Shown one piece after another: positions 11,585-19,265 of a stretch of DNA of 27,500 nt (position 1 is its first letter; every line of letters begins with the position of its first letter). The stretch is taken from positions 795,001 to 822,500 of the forward strand of contig CP058414.1 of assembly GCA_013391845.1 (NCBI GenBank), given 5' to 3'. A model generated the notes under the pieces. The model saw only the letters and a program-made list of their open reading frames with translations, had not been told where the DNA came from and did not search any database. This DNA is from Pseudoalteromonas shioyasakiensis (GTDB taxonomy: Bacteria > Pseudomonadota > Gammaproteobacteria > Enterobacterales > Alteromonadaceae). Position numbers and translations under genes: made by a program.

Positions 11585-11586
11585 TC

Positions 11587-12822
11587 ATGGCAGCATTTGA
11601 ATACCGTGCCCTTGATGGCAAAGGTAAAGAGAAAAAAGGCATTCTTGAAGCCGACACGGTAAAACAAATCCGCCAAACCCTACGTGATCAGGGTTTAATG
11701 CCGTTAGAGGTCGTGGCTGCTGCTGAAGGTGAAAAGCAAGCTAAAGGAGCGAAGAGCTCTTTATTGAGTAGTTTCTTTAAACCAAAAATTTCTACTTCAG
11801 ATTTAGCTTTGATCACTCGTCAGCTTGCAACCTTAATACAGTCGGCATTGCCTGTTGAGGGAGCCGTAATGGCGGTAGCTGAACAATGTGAAAAGCCGCG
11901 TTTAAAGCGTATGTTAATGGCCGTTCGCTCTAAGGTAGTTGAAGGTTACACCCTAGCCGATGGCATGAGCGAGTTCCCGCATGTGTTTGATGATTTATAT
12001 CGTGCTATGGTGGCCGCTGGTGAAAAATCGGGTCACCTTGATCAAGTTTTAAATCGTTTAGCTGATTACACGGAACAACGCCAGCATATGCGTAGTCAAA
12101 TAACACAAGCGATGGTGTATCCAACCATCCTGGTTGTATTTGCTATTGCAATTGTGTCGGTACTGTTAGGTACTGTGGTACCAAAAATCTTGAAGACCTT
12201 TGAAAAGTCAAAACAAGTTTTACCATGGACAACCGAATGGGTAATGGCAGCTAGTAATTTTGTACAAAACTACTGGTTCATAAGTTTAGTCATTATAACC
12301 GCATTATCTGTGGCAATTAAGCAAGCGCTTAAGCAGCCGCATATTCGTTACTGGTATGACGAAAAAGTGCTTCATTTACCGGGGATTGGTAAGGTTGCAC
12401 GAGGTGTGAATACGGCGCGTTTTGCGCGTACTTTAAGTATTTTGTCGTCAAGCTCAGTACCACTACTTGAAGGGATGCGTATCTCGGGTGGTGTATTGGT
12501 TAACGAGAAAATGAAAAAGTCGGTGCAAGATGCTGCAACACGTGTAAGTGAAGGGGCTAGCCTTCGTGCTTCACTTCAGCAAACCAAACTTTTTCCACCT
12601 ATGATGCTACACATGATAGCCAGTGGTGAAAAGTCAGGTGAACTTGAGCAGATGCTTGAGCGTGCGGCAAATAACCAAGATCGTGAGTTTGAGAGCATGG
12701 TAAACGTGTCTCTGAAACTATTAGAGCCTGCGATGATTGCCTCAATGGCGGTAATTGTATTGTTTATTGTTATGGCAATATTACAGCCGATTATGGCAAT
12801 GAATAAGGCTGTAGGTCTTTAA
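11587..12822 (+). CDS. gspF: Type II secretion inner-membrane platform protein GspF
   Basis: GspF is the polytopic inner-membrane core of the T2SS assembly platform, contacting GspE and GspL. The 411 residues contain two T2SSF repeats, each followed by a membrane segment. The first repeat (about 70-195) includes ALITRQLATLIQSALPVEGA, and the second (about 275-398) includes TARFARTLSILSSSSVPLLEGM. Membrane segments lie at about 177-198, 230-248 and 381-401. The start ATG follows GAGGAAGG at the end of gspE, a strong ribosome-binding site. After the stop there is a 78-base gap with its own promoter before gspG. Confidence 0.98.
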   Translation: MAAFEYRALDGKGKEKKGILEADTVKQIRQTLRDQGLMPLEVVAAAEGEKQAKGAKSSLLSSFFKPKISTSDLALITRQLATLIQSALPVEGAVMAVAEQCEKPRLKRMLMAVRSKVVEGYTLADGMSEFPHVFDDLYRAMVAAGEKSGHLDQVLNRLADYTEQRQHMRSQITQAMVYPTILVVFAIAIVSVLLGTVVPKILKTFEKSKQVLPWTTEWVMAASNFVQNYWFISLVIITALSVAIKQALKQPHIRYWYDEKVLHLPGIGKVARGVNTARFARTLSILSSSSVPLLEGMRISGGVLVNEKMKKSVQDAATRVSEGASLRASLQQTKLFPPMMLHMIASGEKSGELEQMLERAANNQDREFESMVNVSLKLLEPAMIASMAVIVLFIVMAILQPIMAMNKAVGL

Positions 12823-12842
12823 ATTAGGGAATACTAGAGCAA

Positions 12843-12870
12843 TTAGCAGTTAACACTGTCGCGCTATAAT
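12843..12870 (+). promoter_or_regulatory. Candidate internal promoter driving gspG
   Basis: A consensus -10 TATAAT (12865-12870) is paired with a -35 TTAGCA (12843-12848, 4 of 6) over a 16-bp spacer. It lies in the only sizeable gap of the gsp operon (12823-12900), about 30 bases before the gspG start. Confidence 0.62.
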
Positions 12871-12900
12871 AAATTTTTGAAGAAAGTTAGAGGTATTTTT

Positions 12901-13320
12901 GTGAACAAACAGTCAGGTTTCTCATTACTAGAAGTCATGGTAGTACTGGTTATCATTGGTATGATCATGTCAATTGTGGCGCCAAATATCATGGGTCAGC
13001 AAGAAGAAGCTGCAATCGATAAAGCACACTTAGATATTCAACAAATTGAAGATGCGTTAAGCCTATACAAGCTTAAAAATAAAACGTATCCAACAACAGA
13101 GCAAGGCTTAGAAGCGCTAGTGAACAAAACAAGCATTGAGCCAATTCCAAGACGTTTTCCTGATGGCGGTTTCCTTGAGAAATTACCAGAAGATCCATGG
13201 GGTAACCCATACCAACTAATCAGCCCAGGAGAAATCGGTAAAATTGATATCTTCTCTATGGGTCCTGATGGTGAAGCAGGTACTGATGATGACATTGGTA
13301 ACTGGGATGAAGAAAAGTAA
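12901..13320 (+). CDS. gspG: Type II secretion major pseudopilin GspG
   Basis: GspG is the main subunit of the periplasmic pseudopilus. From the GTG at 12901 (AGAGGT 8 nt upstream) the protein has 139 residues and the classic prepilin leader MNKQSG|FSLLEVMVVLVIIG, cleaved after Gly6 by a prepilin peptidase encoded elsewhere. An upstream TTG (12877) would add eight residues, but it lies at the predicted transcription start and has no ribosome-binding site. The C-terminal GPDGEAGTDDDIGNWD is the calcium-binding loop of major pseudopilins. TYPTTEQGLEALV and PWGNPYQL are family signatures. Its own promoter candidate would fit the need for many more copies than of the other subunits. Confidence 0.97.
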   Translation: MNKQSGFSLLEVMVVLVIIGMIMSIVAPNIMGQQEEAAIDKAHLDIQQIEDALSLYKLKNKTYPTTEQGLEALVNKTSIEPIPRRFPDGGFLEKLPEDPWGNPYQLISPGEIGKIDIFSMGPDGEAGTDDDIGNWDEEK

Positions 13321-13322
13321 CA

Positions 13323-13382
13323 ATGCCTAAATTCAGCCAACTGAACAAAGCTTATACACATCAAGGCTTACTATTATGGTAA
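13323..13382 (+). CDS. Putative 19-codon coupling ORF between gspG and gspH
   Basis: This ORF (MPKFSQLNKAYTHQGLLLW) starts 2 bases after the gspG stop codon with a purine-rich GAAAAG about 5 nt upstream. It ends at 13380-13382, overlapping the gspH ATG (13376-13378). Its translation would carry a ribosome into the hairpin that encloses the gspH start. The peptide resembles nothing I know, so any role would lie in the act of translation. It may also be a chance ORF; I rate it as plausible rather than shown. Confidence 0.4.
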   Translation: MPKFSQLNKAYTHQGLLLW

Positions 13383-13388
13383 GCCTTG
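13362..13388 (+). promoter_or_regulatory. Hairpin enclosing the gspH start codon
   Basis: CAAGGCTTAC (13362-13371) and GTAAGCCTTG (13379-13388) form a perfect 10-bp stem. The 7-nt loop (13372-13378) holds the gspH ATG. The AAGG in the 5' arm, the only Shine-Dalgarno-like sequence, is paired in the stem. Confidence 0.7.
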
Positions 13389-13975
13389 GTCGTTTGCGTT
13401 TGGCTGACCGTGCTAAGTACGCGAAAGGGTTTAGCCTAATCGAGATTTTAATGGTGCTTGTGGTGATTGGTTTTGTCACCAAAATGGTTGCCTACAGTTT
13501 TGATGGTGGTGCTGAAGAAGAACTCGAAAAACAAGCTCTCAGATTACACACTACGATTAATATGGCTTCTGAGTTTGCAATTTTAAATCAGGTTGAGTTA
13601 GGTTTTCACCTTGACCAAGATACATTTGAATTTTTAGTTTTTGACGGTGATAAGTGGGTTACTTTTGACCGTGAAAAATTGTTTGCCCCAATTAAGGTTG
13701 ATGAGCGCTTTAAGCTTACTCTTAACCTTGATGATTTAGCCTGGGCACAAGATAACTTGCTTGAGCAGTCAAACTGGCGTGAATTAATGAGCGGTGGTGA
13801 CGAAGACAGCCTACTTGAGCTAAAAAAGCTCAAAATACCGCAAGTACTTATTTTATCTTCTGGCGAAGTCAGTGCGTTTCAACTGGTTTACGAGCTTAAA
13901 GATGAGCGAGAGCCGCAGTATTTTATCGAAGGCGAATTCATGGCCCCGGTAAAGTTTCGTATGGAGCCTGAATAA
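13376..13975 (+). CDS. gspH: Type II secretion minor pseudopilin GspH
   Basis: GspH is a minor pseudopilin at the pseudopilus tip, working with GspI, J and K. The 199-residue protein has an unusually long leader, MVSLGRLRLADRAKYAKG|FSLIEILMVLVVIGF. It retains the cleavage glycine (18) and the Glu at position 5 of the mature protein. The remainder is an acidic globular domain. The ATG lies in the loop of a 10-bp hairpin and inside the end of a 19-codon ORF, so its translation may depend on ribosomes arriving from gspG. The gspI ATG overlaps its stop codon (TAATG). Confidence 0.93.
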   Translation: MVSLGRLRLADRAKYAKGFSLIEILMVLVVIGFVTKMVAYSFDGGAEEELEKQALRLHTTINMASEFAILNQVELGFHLDQDTFEFLVFDGDKWVTFDREKLFAPIKVDERFKLTLNLDDLAWAQDNLLEQSNWRELMSGGDEDSLLELKKLKIPQVLILSSGEVSAFQLVYELKDEREPQYFIEGEFMAPVKFRMEPE

Positions 13976-14349
13976 TGAATAAGTCAGCAGGTTTTACCTT
14001 ACTCGAAGTGATGGTTGCATTGGCTATTTGTGCAATGGCTGGTATTGCCGCAATGCAAGCAACCGGAGAGCACATTAATCATCTTTCGTCGATTGAAGAG
14101 CAAACTTATGCCTCTTGGGTTGCTGAAAACGTGATGGTTGAGCAGCGCGCCAAAGGCGAGAAGTGGACAGGTAAAAATGGTGTTAAAGGCACTGAAACAT
14201 TAGCTGGCTTTGAATGGTATTGGCGTCAGGACGTGGTTCCTACTGCTGATAAAACGTTTGTAAAGGTAACCATTAACGTGTTCGCCGATGAAAAGCTTGA
14301 ATATCCAGTTTATGAGCTTTCTACTTATTTAAATAAAGGTGATAAGTAG
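13975..14349 (+). CDS. gspI: Type II secretion minor pseudopilin GspI
   Basis: This is a 124-residue prepilin-like protein with leader MNKSAG|FTLLEVMVALAICAMAGIAAM and mature Glu5. GspI nucleates the GspI-J-K tip complex of the pseudopilus. The C-terminal half (FEWYWRQDVVPTADKTFVKVTI) matches the family fold, and the length is typical (about 120-130). The start overlaps the gspH stop by one base, and its own stop overlaps the gspJ GTG (TAGTG). This is typical translational coupling. Confidence 0.96.
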   Translation: MNKSAGFTLLEVMVALAICAMAGIAAMQATGEHINHLSSIEEQTYASWVAENVMVEQRAKGEKWTGKNGVKGTETLAGFEWYWRQDVVPTADKTFVKVTINVFADEKLEYPVYELSTYLNKGDK

Positions 14350-14993
14350 TGAAGCAACGCGGTTTTACCTTACTTGAAGTGATTGTCGCTATGGGGATCT
14401 TAGCTTTTGTGGTGTTATCAACTCATCAAATTCTTGATTCAACAACGAAAGCAAAAGAAGCTTCAGATGAAACGATTGCGGAATTAAATGGCTTACAAAC
14501 CTTGTTTCGTCTAATGGATCAAGACTTTAGTCAAATGACGAAACGTCAGGTTCGAAACGAAGCGGGTGACTTTCAAGAAACTTATGTTTTAGCTGGTCGC
14601 TACGTTCTTGATAGCCAATACGATGGCATTGGCTTTGTACGTGATGGTTGGATTAACCCAATTAATTTACTGCCGCGCTCTGAATTACAAGCAGTTGGCT
14701 ATCGCGTTATAGATGACAAACTTGAGCGTGTATATCGTGTATATGTCGATCAGTTAGATAACATGGAGCCTCGTTCGCAAGTCATTCTTGAAGATATCGA
14801 AGACCTTAAATTTGAATTTTTAGATGACAAAGATGAGTGGCAAGAGCAGTGGCAAATAAAAGCGTTACCAAAAGCTGTTGCAGTTACTATTCAAAAAATC
14901 GAACAAGAGCCAATTCGTCGCGTGTTTTTAGTGCCTGGTGAAGGAAAAGTAACAGCCCAAGCAAATGATGGCAATAACGGAACGGGTGGCTAG
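14349..14993 (+). CDS. gspJ: Type II secretion minor pseudopilin GspJ
   Basis: GspJ is a component of the pseudopilus tip complex with GspI and GspK. The 214-residue protein starts at GTG with the very short leader MKQRG|FTLLEVIVAMGILAFVVLS. It carries the family features LMDQDFSQMTKRQVR (about 52-66) and a C-terminal beta-rich domain ending in RRVFLVPGEG plus a short Gly/Asn-rich tail. The GTG overlaps the gspI stop by one base. The stop is 2 bases before gspK. Confidence 0.96.
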   Translation: MKQRGFTLLEVIVAMGILAFVVLSTHQILDSTTKAKEASDETIAELNGLQTLFRLMDQDFSQMTKRQVRNEAGDFQETYVLAGRYVLDSQYDGIGFVRDGWINPINLLPRSELQAVGYRVIDDKLERVYRVYVDQLDNMEPRSQVILEDIEDLKFEFLDDKDEWQEQWQIKALPKAVAVTIQKIEQEPIRRVFLVPGEGKVTAQANDGNNGTGG

Positions 14994-14995
14994 CC

Positions 14996-15991
14996 ATGAC
15001 TGCGATTAAACGCTCTAAAGGTGCGGCGCTTGTTATCGTTTTATTCATCGTGGCGCTTGCGGCTATGTTAGCTGTCGAGATGAGCGCTAATTTAATGGTG
15101 CAAGTGCAGCGTAGTAGCAATATTCAAAACCATCAACAGGCAAAGTGGTATGCCTTCGCTGCAGAAGAGCTTGCAATTAAGGCACTTAAACAAACTAAAA
15201 AAGATGAACCAGATAAAACGCATTTAGAACAAGTCTGGGCGAAGCAGGGAGGGGTACCATATCCGGTTGATAATGGCACCTTGAGTGGCACTATTACTGA
15301 CTTGCAAGCTTGTTTGAACCTAAATGCATTGCATGTAAAGCCCGATCAACAAACGGATCCAAATAATAAAACCAATCCAGCACATAAGGCATTGTTGGCA
15401 TTATTAGAAAATATTGAAGATTTACCATCAGATGAGTCTGAAGAAGCTATGGCTGATAGTGTGTTTGATTGGTTAGACGCTGATAGTATTACCTATCGCT
15501 CGGGTGCCGAGGAAGATGAATATTTATCTCGACAATACCCATATATGACTGCAAATAGTTATTTTGCTTCGACCTCAGAGCTTCGTTTAGTAAAAGGCTT
15601 TAATCCATTAGTAATGGAAAAAGTCTTACCATTTGTGTGTGTGATTCCAGGCAGTGAGTTGCTACAAATAAACGTTAATACACTACCTGTAGAAAGTGCC
15701 ATTATATTAAGCTCGCTTATTGATGGCTTAAGTCTTTCAGGGGCTGAAGCGGTATTATCATCACGTCCTCAAGACGGTTATGATGATTTAGAAGCATTTT
15801 TTGAAGAGGTTAATCAACAAGGCGCACAAAATGTGAAAGCCGTTGAAGACTTATTCAGTATCAACAGTGAATATTTTAAACTACAAACGCAGGCTGAATT
15901 TGCAGAGCTGCGTTTTTCGATGACCACCTTACTCCATGCCAATAATGGTACAGTAACGATACTGGCGCGAAAATTTGGAGGCGTACAGTGA
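14996..15991 (+). CDS. gspK: Type II secretion minor pseudopilin GspK
   Basis: GspK caps the pseudopilus tip. The 331-residue protein has leader MTAIKRSKG|AALVIVLFIVALAAMLAVEM. It lacks Glu5, which is normal for GspK as the first, tip-located subunit. The large alpha-helical insertion typical of GspK (about 110-270) includes FDWLDADS and INVNTLPVESAIIL. It is longer than the other pseudopilins, as expected. The stop codon overlaps the gspL GTG by 4 bases. Confidence 0.96.
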   Translation: MTAIKRSKGAALVIVLFIVALAAMLAVEMSANLMVQVQRSSNIQNHQQAKWYAFAAEELAIKALKQTKKDEPDKTHLEQVWAKQGGVPYPVDNGTLSGTITDLQACLNLNALHVKPDQQTDPNNKTNPAHKALLALLENIEDLPSDESEEAMADSVFDWLDADSITYRSGAEEDEYLSRQYPYMTANSYFASTSELRLVKGFNPLVMEKVLPFVCVIPGSELLQINVNTLPVESAIILSSLIDGLSLSGAEAVLSSRPQDGYDDLEAFFEEVNQQGAQNVKAVEDLFSINSEYFKLQTQAEFAELRFSMTTLLHANNGTVTILARKFGGVQ

Positions 15992-17199
15992 CAGAGATAT
16001 TGTTGATCCGTACGGGTCAAACATTAAAAGACAGCCTTAATTGGCTAATTTACTCACCAACAGAACAAGAAATAATTGCCAGTGGCGAAATTGCCAATGC
16101 AACACAACTTGGTGAGCTTACAGAGAGAGCGCAATCACGGGAAGTGGTTGTACTATTGCCAAGTGATCAAGTACAACTAAAAACAGTTGCTTTGCCAACC
16201 AAGTGGAGCCGCAAGCTAGAGCAAGCACTTCCTTACATGCTAGAAGAAGAAATAGCCTGTGATGTTGACGACTTATTCATAGCGATTGCAGAACCAACAC
16301 TTATTGATGAGAAGCACGCTATTAACATCGCGATGACCGATCGTGAATGGTTTGAGCAATGGCTGGCTGAGTTCAATGAGCATGGTATCGAAGTATATAA
16401 AATACTGCCCGATGCTTTATTGTTACCTGATGTCGATGACAACGCTCAGTTACGTGCTATTGAGCTTAATGGTCAGTGGCTATGTAAACATGGTAACTGG
16501 CATATTGCCGCTGTAGAGACGAATTGGCTTGCTGGCTATTTAACGGCATTAGGTAACCCTGATGTTGCACACTTTAGTCCAGCAACGGGTTTTCCTGATA
16601 CGGTTAACCTAAATGCTCGAACAGAACAATACGATTTACCATTAGCTTTATTTGCCAAACAATTACCAGAGGTTAATTTTAACCTGCGCCAAGGCGTTTA
16701 TCAGCTTAAGAAAAAATCAGCGATTTGGTGGGGCTATTGGCAAAAGGCCGCTATTGCAGCTGGTGTAGCGTTAGTTTGTAGTGTCGGTGTTAAGTCACTT
16801 GAGCTCTATAAGTTAAATAGCGAACTTGAAGCAATGAAAGCCGAAGTAGTTGCCAATTATCAGCGTGCTTTTCCTAACAAAAAAGTGCGTCCGCAACTTA
16901 TTCGCAGCCAAATTCGTAATGAACTTGCATTAATCGATGCAGGTAGTACGGCAGGCTTTTTAGATTTGACTAACGATCTGGTCTCGATTTTTAGTCAAGT
17001 GAAAGACTTCACACCAGAAACGCTTCGTTATGATCAAGGCCGTAACGAATTACGTATTCGTGCGCGCGGCAAAGATTTCCAGTCATTCAGTAAAGTTAAA
17101 GCAATTTTAGAACAGCGTGGCTTAACCGTTGATCAGGGTTCGCTGAATAATGATGGTGATTTTGTCGTTGGTGAAATTAAGTTACGAGGTGCGGCATGA
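15988..17199 (+). CDS. gspL: Type II secretion inner-membrane protein GspL
   Basis: GspL recruits the ATPase GspE to the membrane and pairs with GspM. The 403-residue protein has a cytoplasmic actin-like domain (about 1-245, with LPTKWSRKLEQALPYMLEEEIA near 69-90) that binds GspE. One membrane segment follows (about 251-273), and a periplasmic ferredoxin-like domain is at the C-terminus. It starts at GTG within the gspK stop region (4-base overlap) and ends with a 4-base ATGA overlap with gspM. Confidence 0.96.
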   Translation: MTEILLIRTGQTLKDSLNWLIYSPTEQEIIASGEIANATQLGELTERAQSREVVVLLPSDQVQLKTVALPTKWSRKLEQALPYMLEEEIACDVDDLFIAIAEPTLIDEKHAINIAMTDREWFEQWLAEFNEHGIEVYKILPDALLLPDVDDNAQLRAIELNGQWLCKHGNWHIAAVETNWLAGYLTALGNPDVAHFSPATGFPDTVNLNARTEQYDLPLALFAKQLPEVNFNLRQGVYQLKKKSAIWWGYWQKAAIAAGVALVCSVGVKSLELYKLNSELEAMKAEVVANYQRAFPNKKVRPQLIRSQIRNELALIDAGSTAGFLDLTNDLVSIFSQVKDFTPETLRYDQGRNELRIRARGKDFQSFSKVKAILEQRGLTVDQGSLNNDGDFVVGEIKLRGAA

Positions 17200-17669
17200 A
17201 AAATCAAATAATCAATTATTGGCGCTCGTTAAAAGAACAAGAACAGCAACTTGTTATTGTTGCAGGTGTGGTGTTTGTTATTTTTGTGCTAGTTATGGGA
17301 GTCTTTCGTCCACTTAACACGGCTATCGAAAAGGCTGAGCAAGACACTATAAAACAGCAAGAGCTATTAGTTTGGGTTGATGAGAGTATTGCTAAATTAA
17401 AAGCAAGCGGTAATGCACGTAGTACGAGCAGTCGTAGTTTAAGCCAAATCGTTAATAGCACCCGTAATCGTTATCAAATTATCATTAGTAAAATGCAGCC
17501 GAATGACAATTCACTTCGTTTAACAATTGATTCTGTTGAGTTTAATAACCTTGTTGAATGGCTTGATGAATTGGTTAATTCGCACGGCGTACTAATCGAG
17601 AATTTAGATTTAAGTAAAGATGACAAATCAGGCTTTGTGCGTGTAAGTCGTTTGGTACTAGAGAAGTAA
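17196..17669 (+). CDS. gspM: Type II secretion inner-membrane protein GspM
   Basis: GspM is a bitopic partner of GspL in the assembly platform. The 157 residues show a cytoplasmic N-terminus, one membrane segment (about 18-36) and a coiled-coil stretch (about 40-75). A periplasmic ferredoxin-like domain follows, including LVEWLDELVNSHGVLIENLDL. Length and layout are typical. The start overlaps gspL by 4 bases, and gspN begins 3 bases after the stop. Confidence 0.95.
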   Translation: MKNQIINYWRSLKEQEQQLVIVAGVVFVIFVLVMGVFRPLNTAIEKAEQDTIKQQELLVWVDESIAKLKASGNARSTSSRSLSQIVNSTRNRYQIIISKMQPNDNSLRLTIDSVEFNNLVEWLDELVNSHGVLIENLDLSKDDKSGFVRVSRLVLEK

Positions 17670-17672
17670 ACG

Positions 17673-18431
17673 ATGAAAAGAGTTATTTTATTAATCACAG
17701 TGTTTGTGATGTGTTTTTTGGTGTTTACGCTGGTAAAAACACCCGCTGCCGTTGCACTTGATTTAGCTAAGCCGCATTTACCAAAGCAATTACAATTAGG
17801 TAAAGCCAGTGGCACGCTATGGGACGGCCGCATTATGCAGGTACGTTTTGATGGTGAGCAATTAAATAATGTGCGTTGGCAGTTATCAGGCTGGTCACTG
17901 TTCACAGGTAAATTAGTGGGTACGGTGCGCTTTGGCAATCCTCGTGATAAAGCGGATATATCTGGTCATGGTGATTTTACATATGGTCTCTTTAACCAAA
18001 CAGTCACTGTGAAAAAGACTACTTTACGCTTAACGGTTGAACGTGCCATGGAGCGTTTACAACTCCCTTTACCGATTAGTGCACAAGGCCGCGTAATAGT
18101 TGATTTAGACGAGTACAGCTCAGGTCAGCCTTATTGTGAGAGTTTAAGCGGTGAAATCGCGAGCCCTAACATTGATGTCAAAGGAATGAACAACTGGTTT
18201 AGTATTGGTCCTCTGAGCGGCCGTTTAAGTTGTAAATCGGGTGATGTAGCAGTACTGGTAGACCCAGAAAACCGTTTAGGACTTGAAGCTGATGCAGTAT
18301 TAAAAGCGAATCTAGACTTTAAAGTAGCTGGCTATATTAAACCTGAAGCAAGCTTACCAAAAGAAGTGCATGATGCAGCTAAGTTCCTTGGTCGTCCTGA
18401 TAACGAAGGCCGTTATCCGCTTAACTTTTAA
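17673..18431 (+). CDS. gspN: Type II secretion protein GspN
   Basis: GspN is an accessory T2SS protein present only in some systems; its exact job is not established. The 252-residue protein begins with an uncleaved-looking membrane segment (about 3-22). A periplasmic beta-rich domain follows, with GKASGTLWDGRIMQVRF (about 43-59) and LSGWSLFTGKLVGTVRFG. Both resemble the GspN family and, more distantly, AsmA-like folds. It is the last gsp gene. The next ORF starts 10 bases later and may be co-transcribed. Confidence 0.93.
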   Translation: MKRVILLITVFVMCFLVFTLVKTPAAVALDLAKPHLPKQLQLGKASGTLWDGRIMQVRFDGEQLNNVRWQLSGWSLFTGKLVGTVRFGNPRDKADISGHGDFTYGLFNQTVTVKKTTLRLTVERAMERLQLPLPISAQGRVIVDLDEYSSGQPYCESLSGEIASPNIDVKGMNNWFSIGPLSGRLSCKSGDVAVLVDPENRLGLEADAVLKANLDFKVAGYIKPEASLPKEVHDAAKFLGRPDNEGRYPLNF

Positions 18432-18441
18432 ATTGGATTAA

Positions 18442-19065
18442 TTGAATAGTATGCAATTACCTGAGTTTTCAAAGCAGCAAAGCGAGCTTCTAAGTCAGTT
18501 TTTAGCGCAGCATCCAGATGCGCTTACTTTGGCGCAAACCCAAGGTTACTTGTTTGCCGTGATTTGTGCTCCTGAGCCGCTTGATGTTCACCAGTGGTTA
18601 GAAGAGGTTGCACCAGGCTCTGATGGGCAAATGGATGAGCAAGTACTGTTTGCATTTATGGCCTTGTATCAGCAGATCAGCGAGCAAGTATTTGAAACGG
18701 GTTTTGCATTACCTGTGAGCCTACAGCTGAGCTCTCAAGGGCAACAATACCTAGATATTCAAGAATGCCAGCATTGGAGCCAAGGTTTTATGCATGGTGC
18801 ACAAGGCTACGTTAATAAGCTACTAAGTGCTCCACATTTAGCTGATGAACTTAAAGAAGCGTTGGCTACCGCGCTGCAAAGCTTAGGCTTTTTTACTCTT
18901 GAAAGTAGTGAAATTGCAGCCCTCGCAACTGAGCATGGTTTATCTGAAGGGCAATTATGTCAGCAGCAGTATGAAGTGATGAATGAGTTTGCCGCTGGCT
19001 TTGCAGAACTTATTGAAGTTGTTGCTGTAAATAGCCAACTTTATAACGATGAGGGCTGGAACTAA
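18442..19065 (+). CDS. UPF0149 / YecA-family protein
   Basis: The 207-residue protein shows the YecA/UPF0149 pattern: LTLAQTQGYLFAVICAPEPLDVHQWLEEV, a central WSQGFMHGAQGY and a C-terminal AAGFAELIEVVAVNSQLY. It lacks the C-terminal SEC-C zinc motif found in E. coli YecA. The family has no agreed function. I place the start at TTG 18442, about 4 nt after GGAT. An ATG at 18451 is the alternative and would leave a spacing of about 13 nt. It follows gspN by 10 bases, so it may ride on the gsp transcript. It converges with the next gene, and the two stop regions overlap by 4 bases with no terminator hairpin visible. Confidence 0.8.
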   Translation: MNSMQLPEFSKQQSELLSQFLAQHPDALTLAQTQGYLFAVICAPEPLDVHQWLEEVAPGSDGQMDEQVLFAFMALYQQISEQVFETGFALPVSLQLSSQGQQYLDIQECQHWSQGFMHGAQGYVNKLLSAPHLADELKEALATALQSLGFFTLESSEIAALATEHGLSEGQLCQQQYEVMNEFAAGFAELIEVVAVNSQLYNDEGWN

Positions 19066-19265
19066 CCCAGCTCTAATAGGATGTCTGTGCAACCTTTGCT
19101 ACAGCGTACAACGCCTTTACCTGGCTGATCAGTTTTTAAGTCTAAGGTAAGGGCGCCTTTACACACTTCACAGTATAAGGTTTGCCCTTTACCCAGCTTT
19201 TTTAACATATTGCGCTGTTTTGCGAACGAATCGCTGGTTTTTTTGTTTAAAGCAGAAAAGTCCAT
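19062..19265 (-). CDS. Small four-cysteine putative zinc-binding protein
   Basis: I do not recognise this 67-residue protein. It has a basic N-terminal part (NKKTSDSFAKQRNMLKKLGKG) followed by CEVC (about residues 32-35) and RCSKGC (about 54-59). This four-cysteine pattern could hold one zinc ion as a small zinc ribbon. No signal peptide or membrane segment is seen. The ATG at 19265 overlaps the stop of the upstream gene (TAATG), so the two are translationally coupled. The 3' end overlaps the convergent UPF0149 gene by 4 bases. The zinc role is inferred from cysteine spacing only. Confidence 0.75.
   Translation of the reverse strand: MDFSALNKKTSDSFAKQRNMLKKLGKGQTLYCEVCKGALTLDLKTDQPGKGVVRCSKGCTDILLELG

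Noticed and set aside
12877..12900. TTG start of gspG eight codons upstream
   Set aside because: It lies at the predicted transcription start of the internal promoter; the GTG at 12901 has AGAGGT and gives a normal prepilin leader.
15001..15060. Missing Glu5 in GspK as a possible defect
   Set aside because: GspK proteins normally lack this residue because they sit at the tip of the pseudopilus.
6999..18431. Recent horizontal transfer of the gsp cluster
   Set aside because: Base composition and codon use look the same as in the neighbouring housekeeping genes, and no integrase, tRNA or attachment repeat flanks the cluster.
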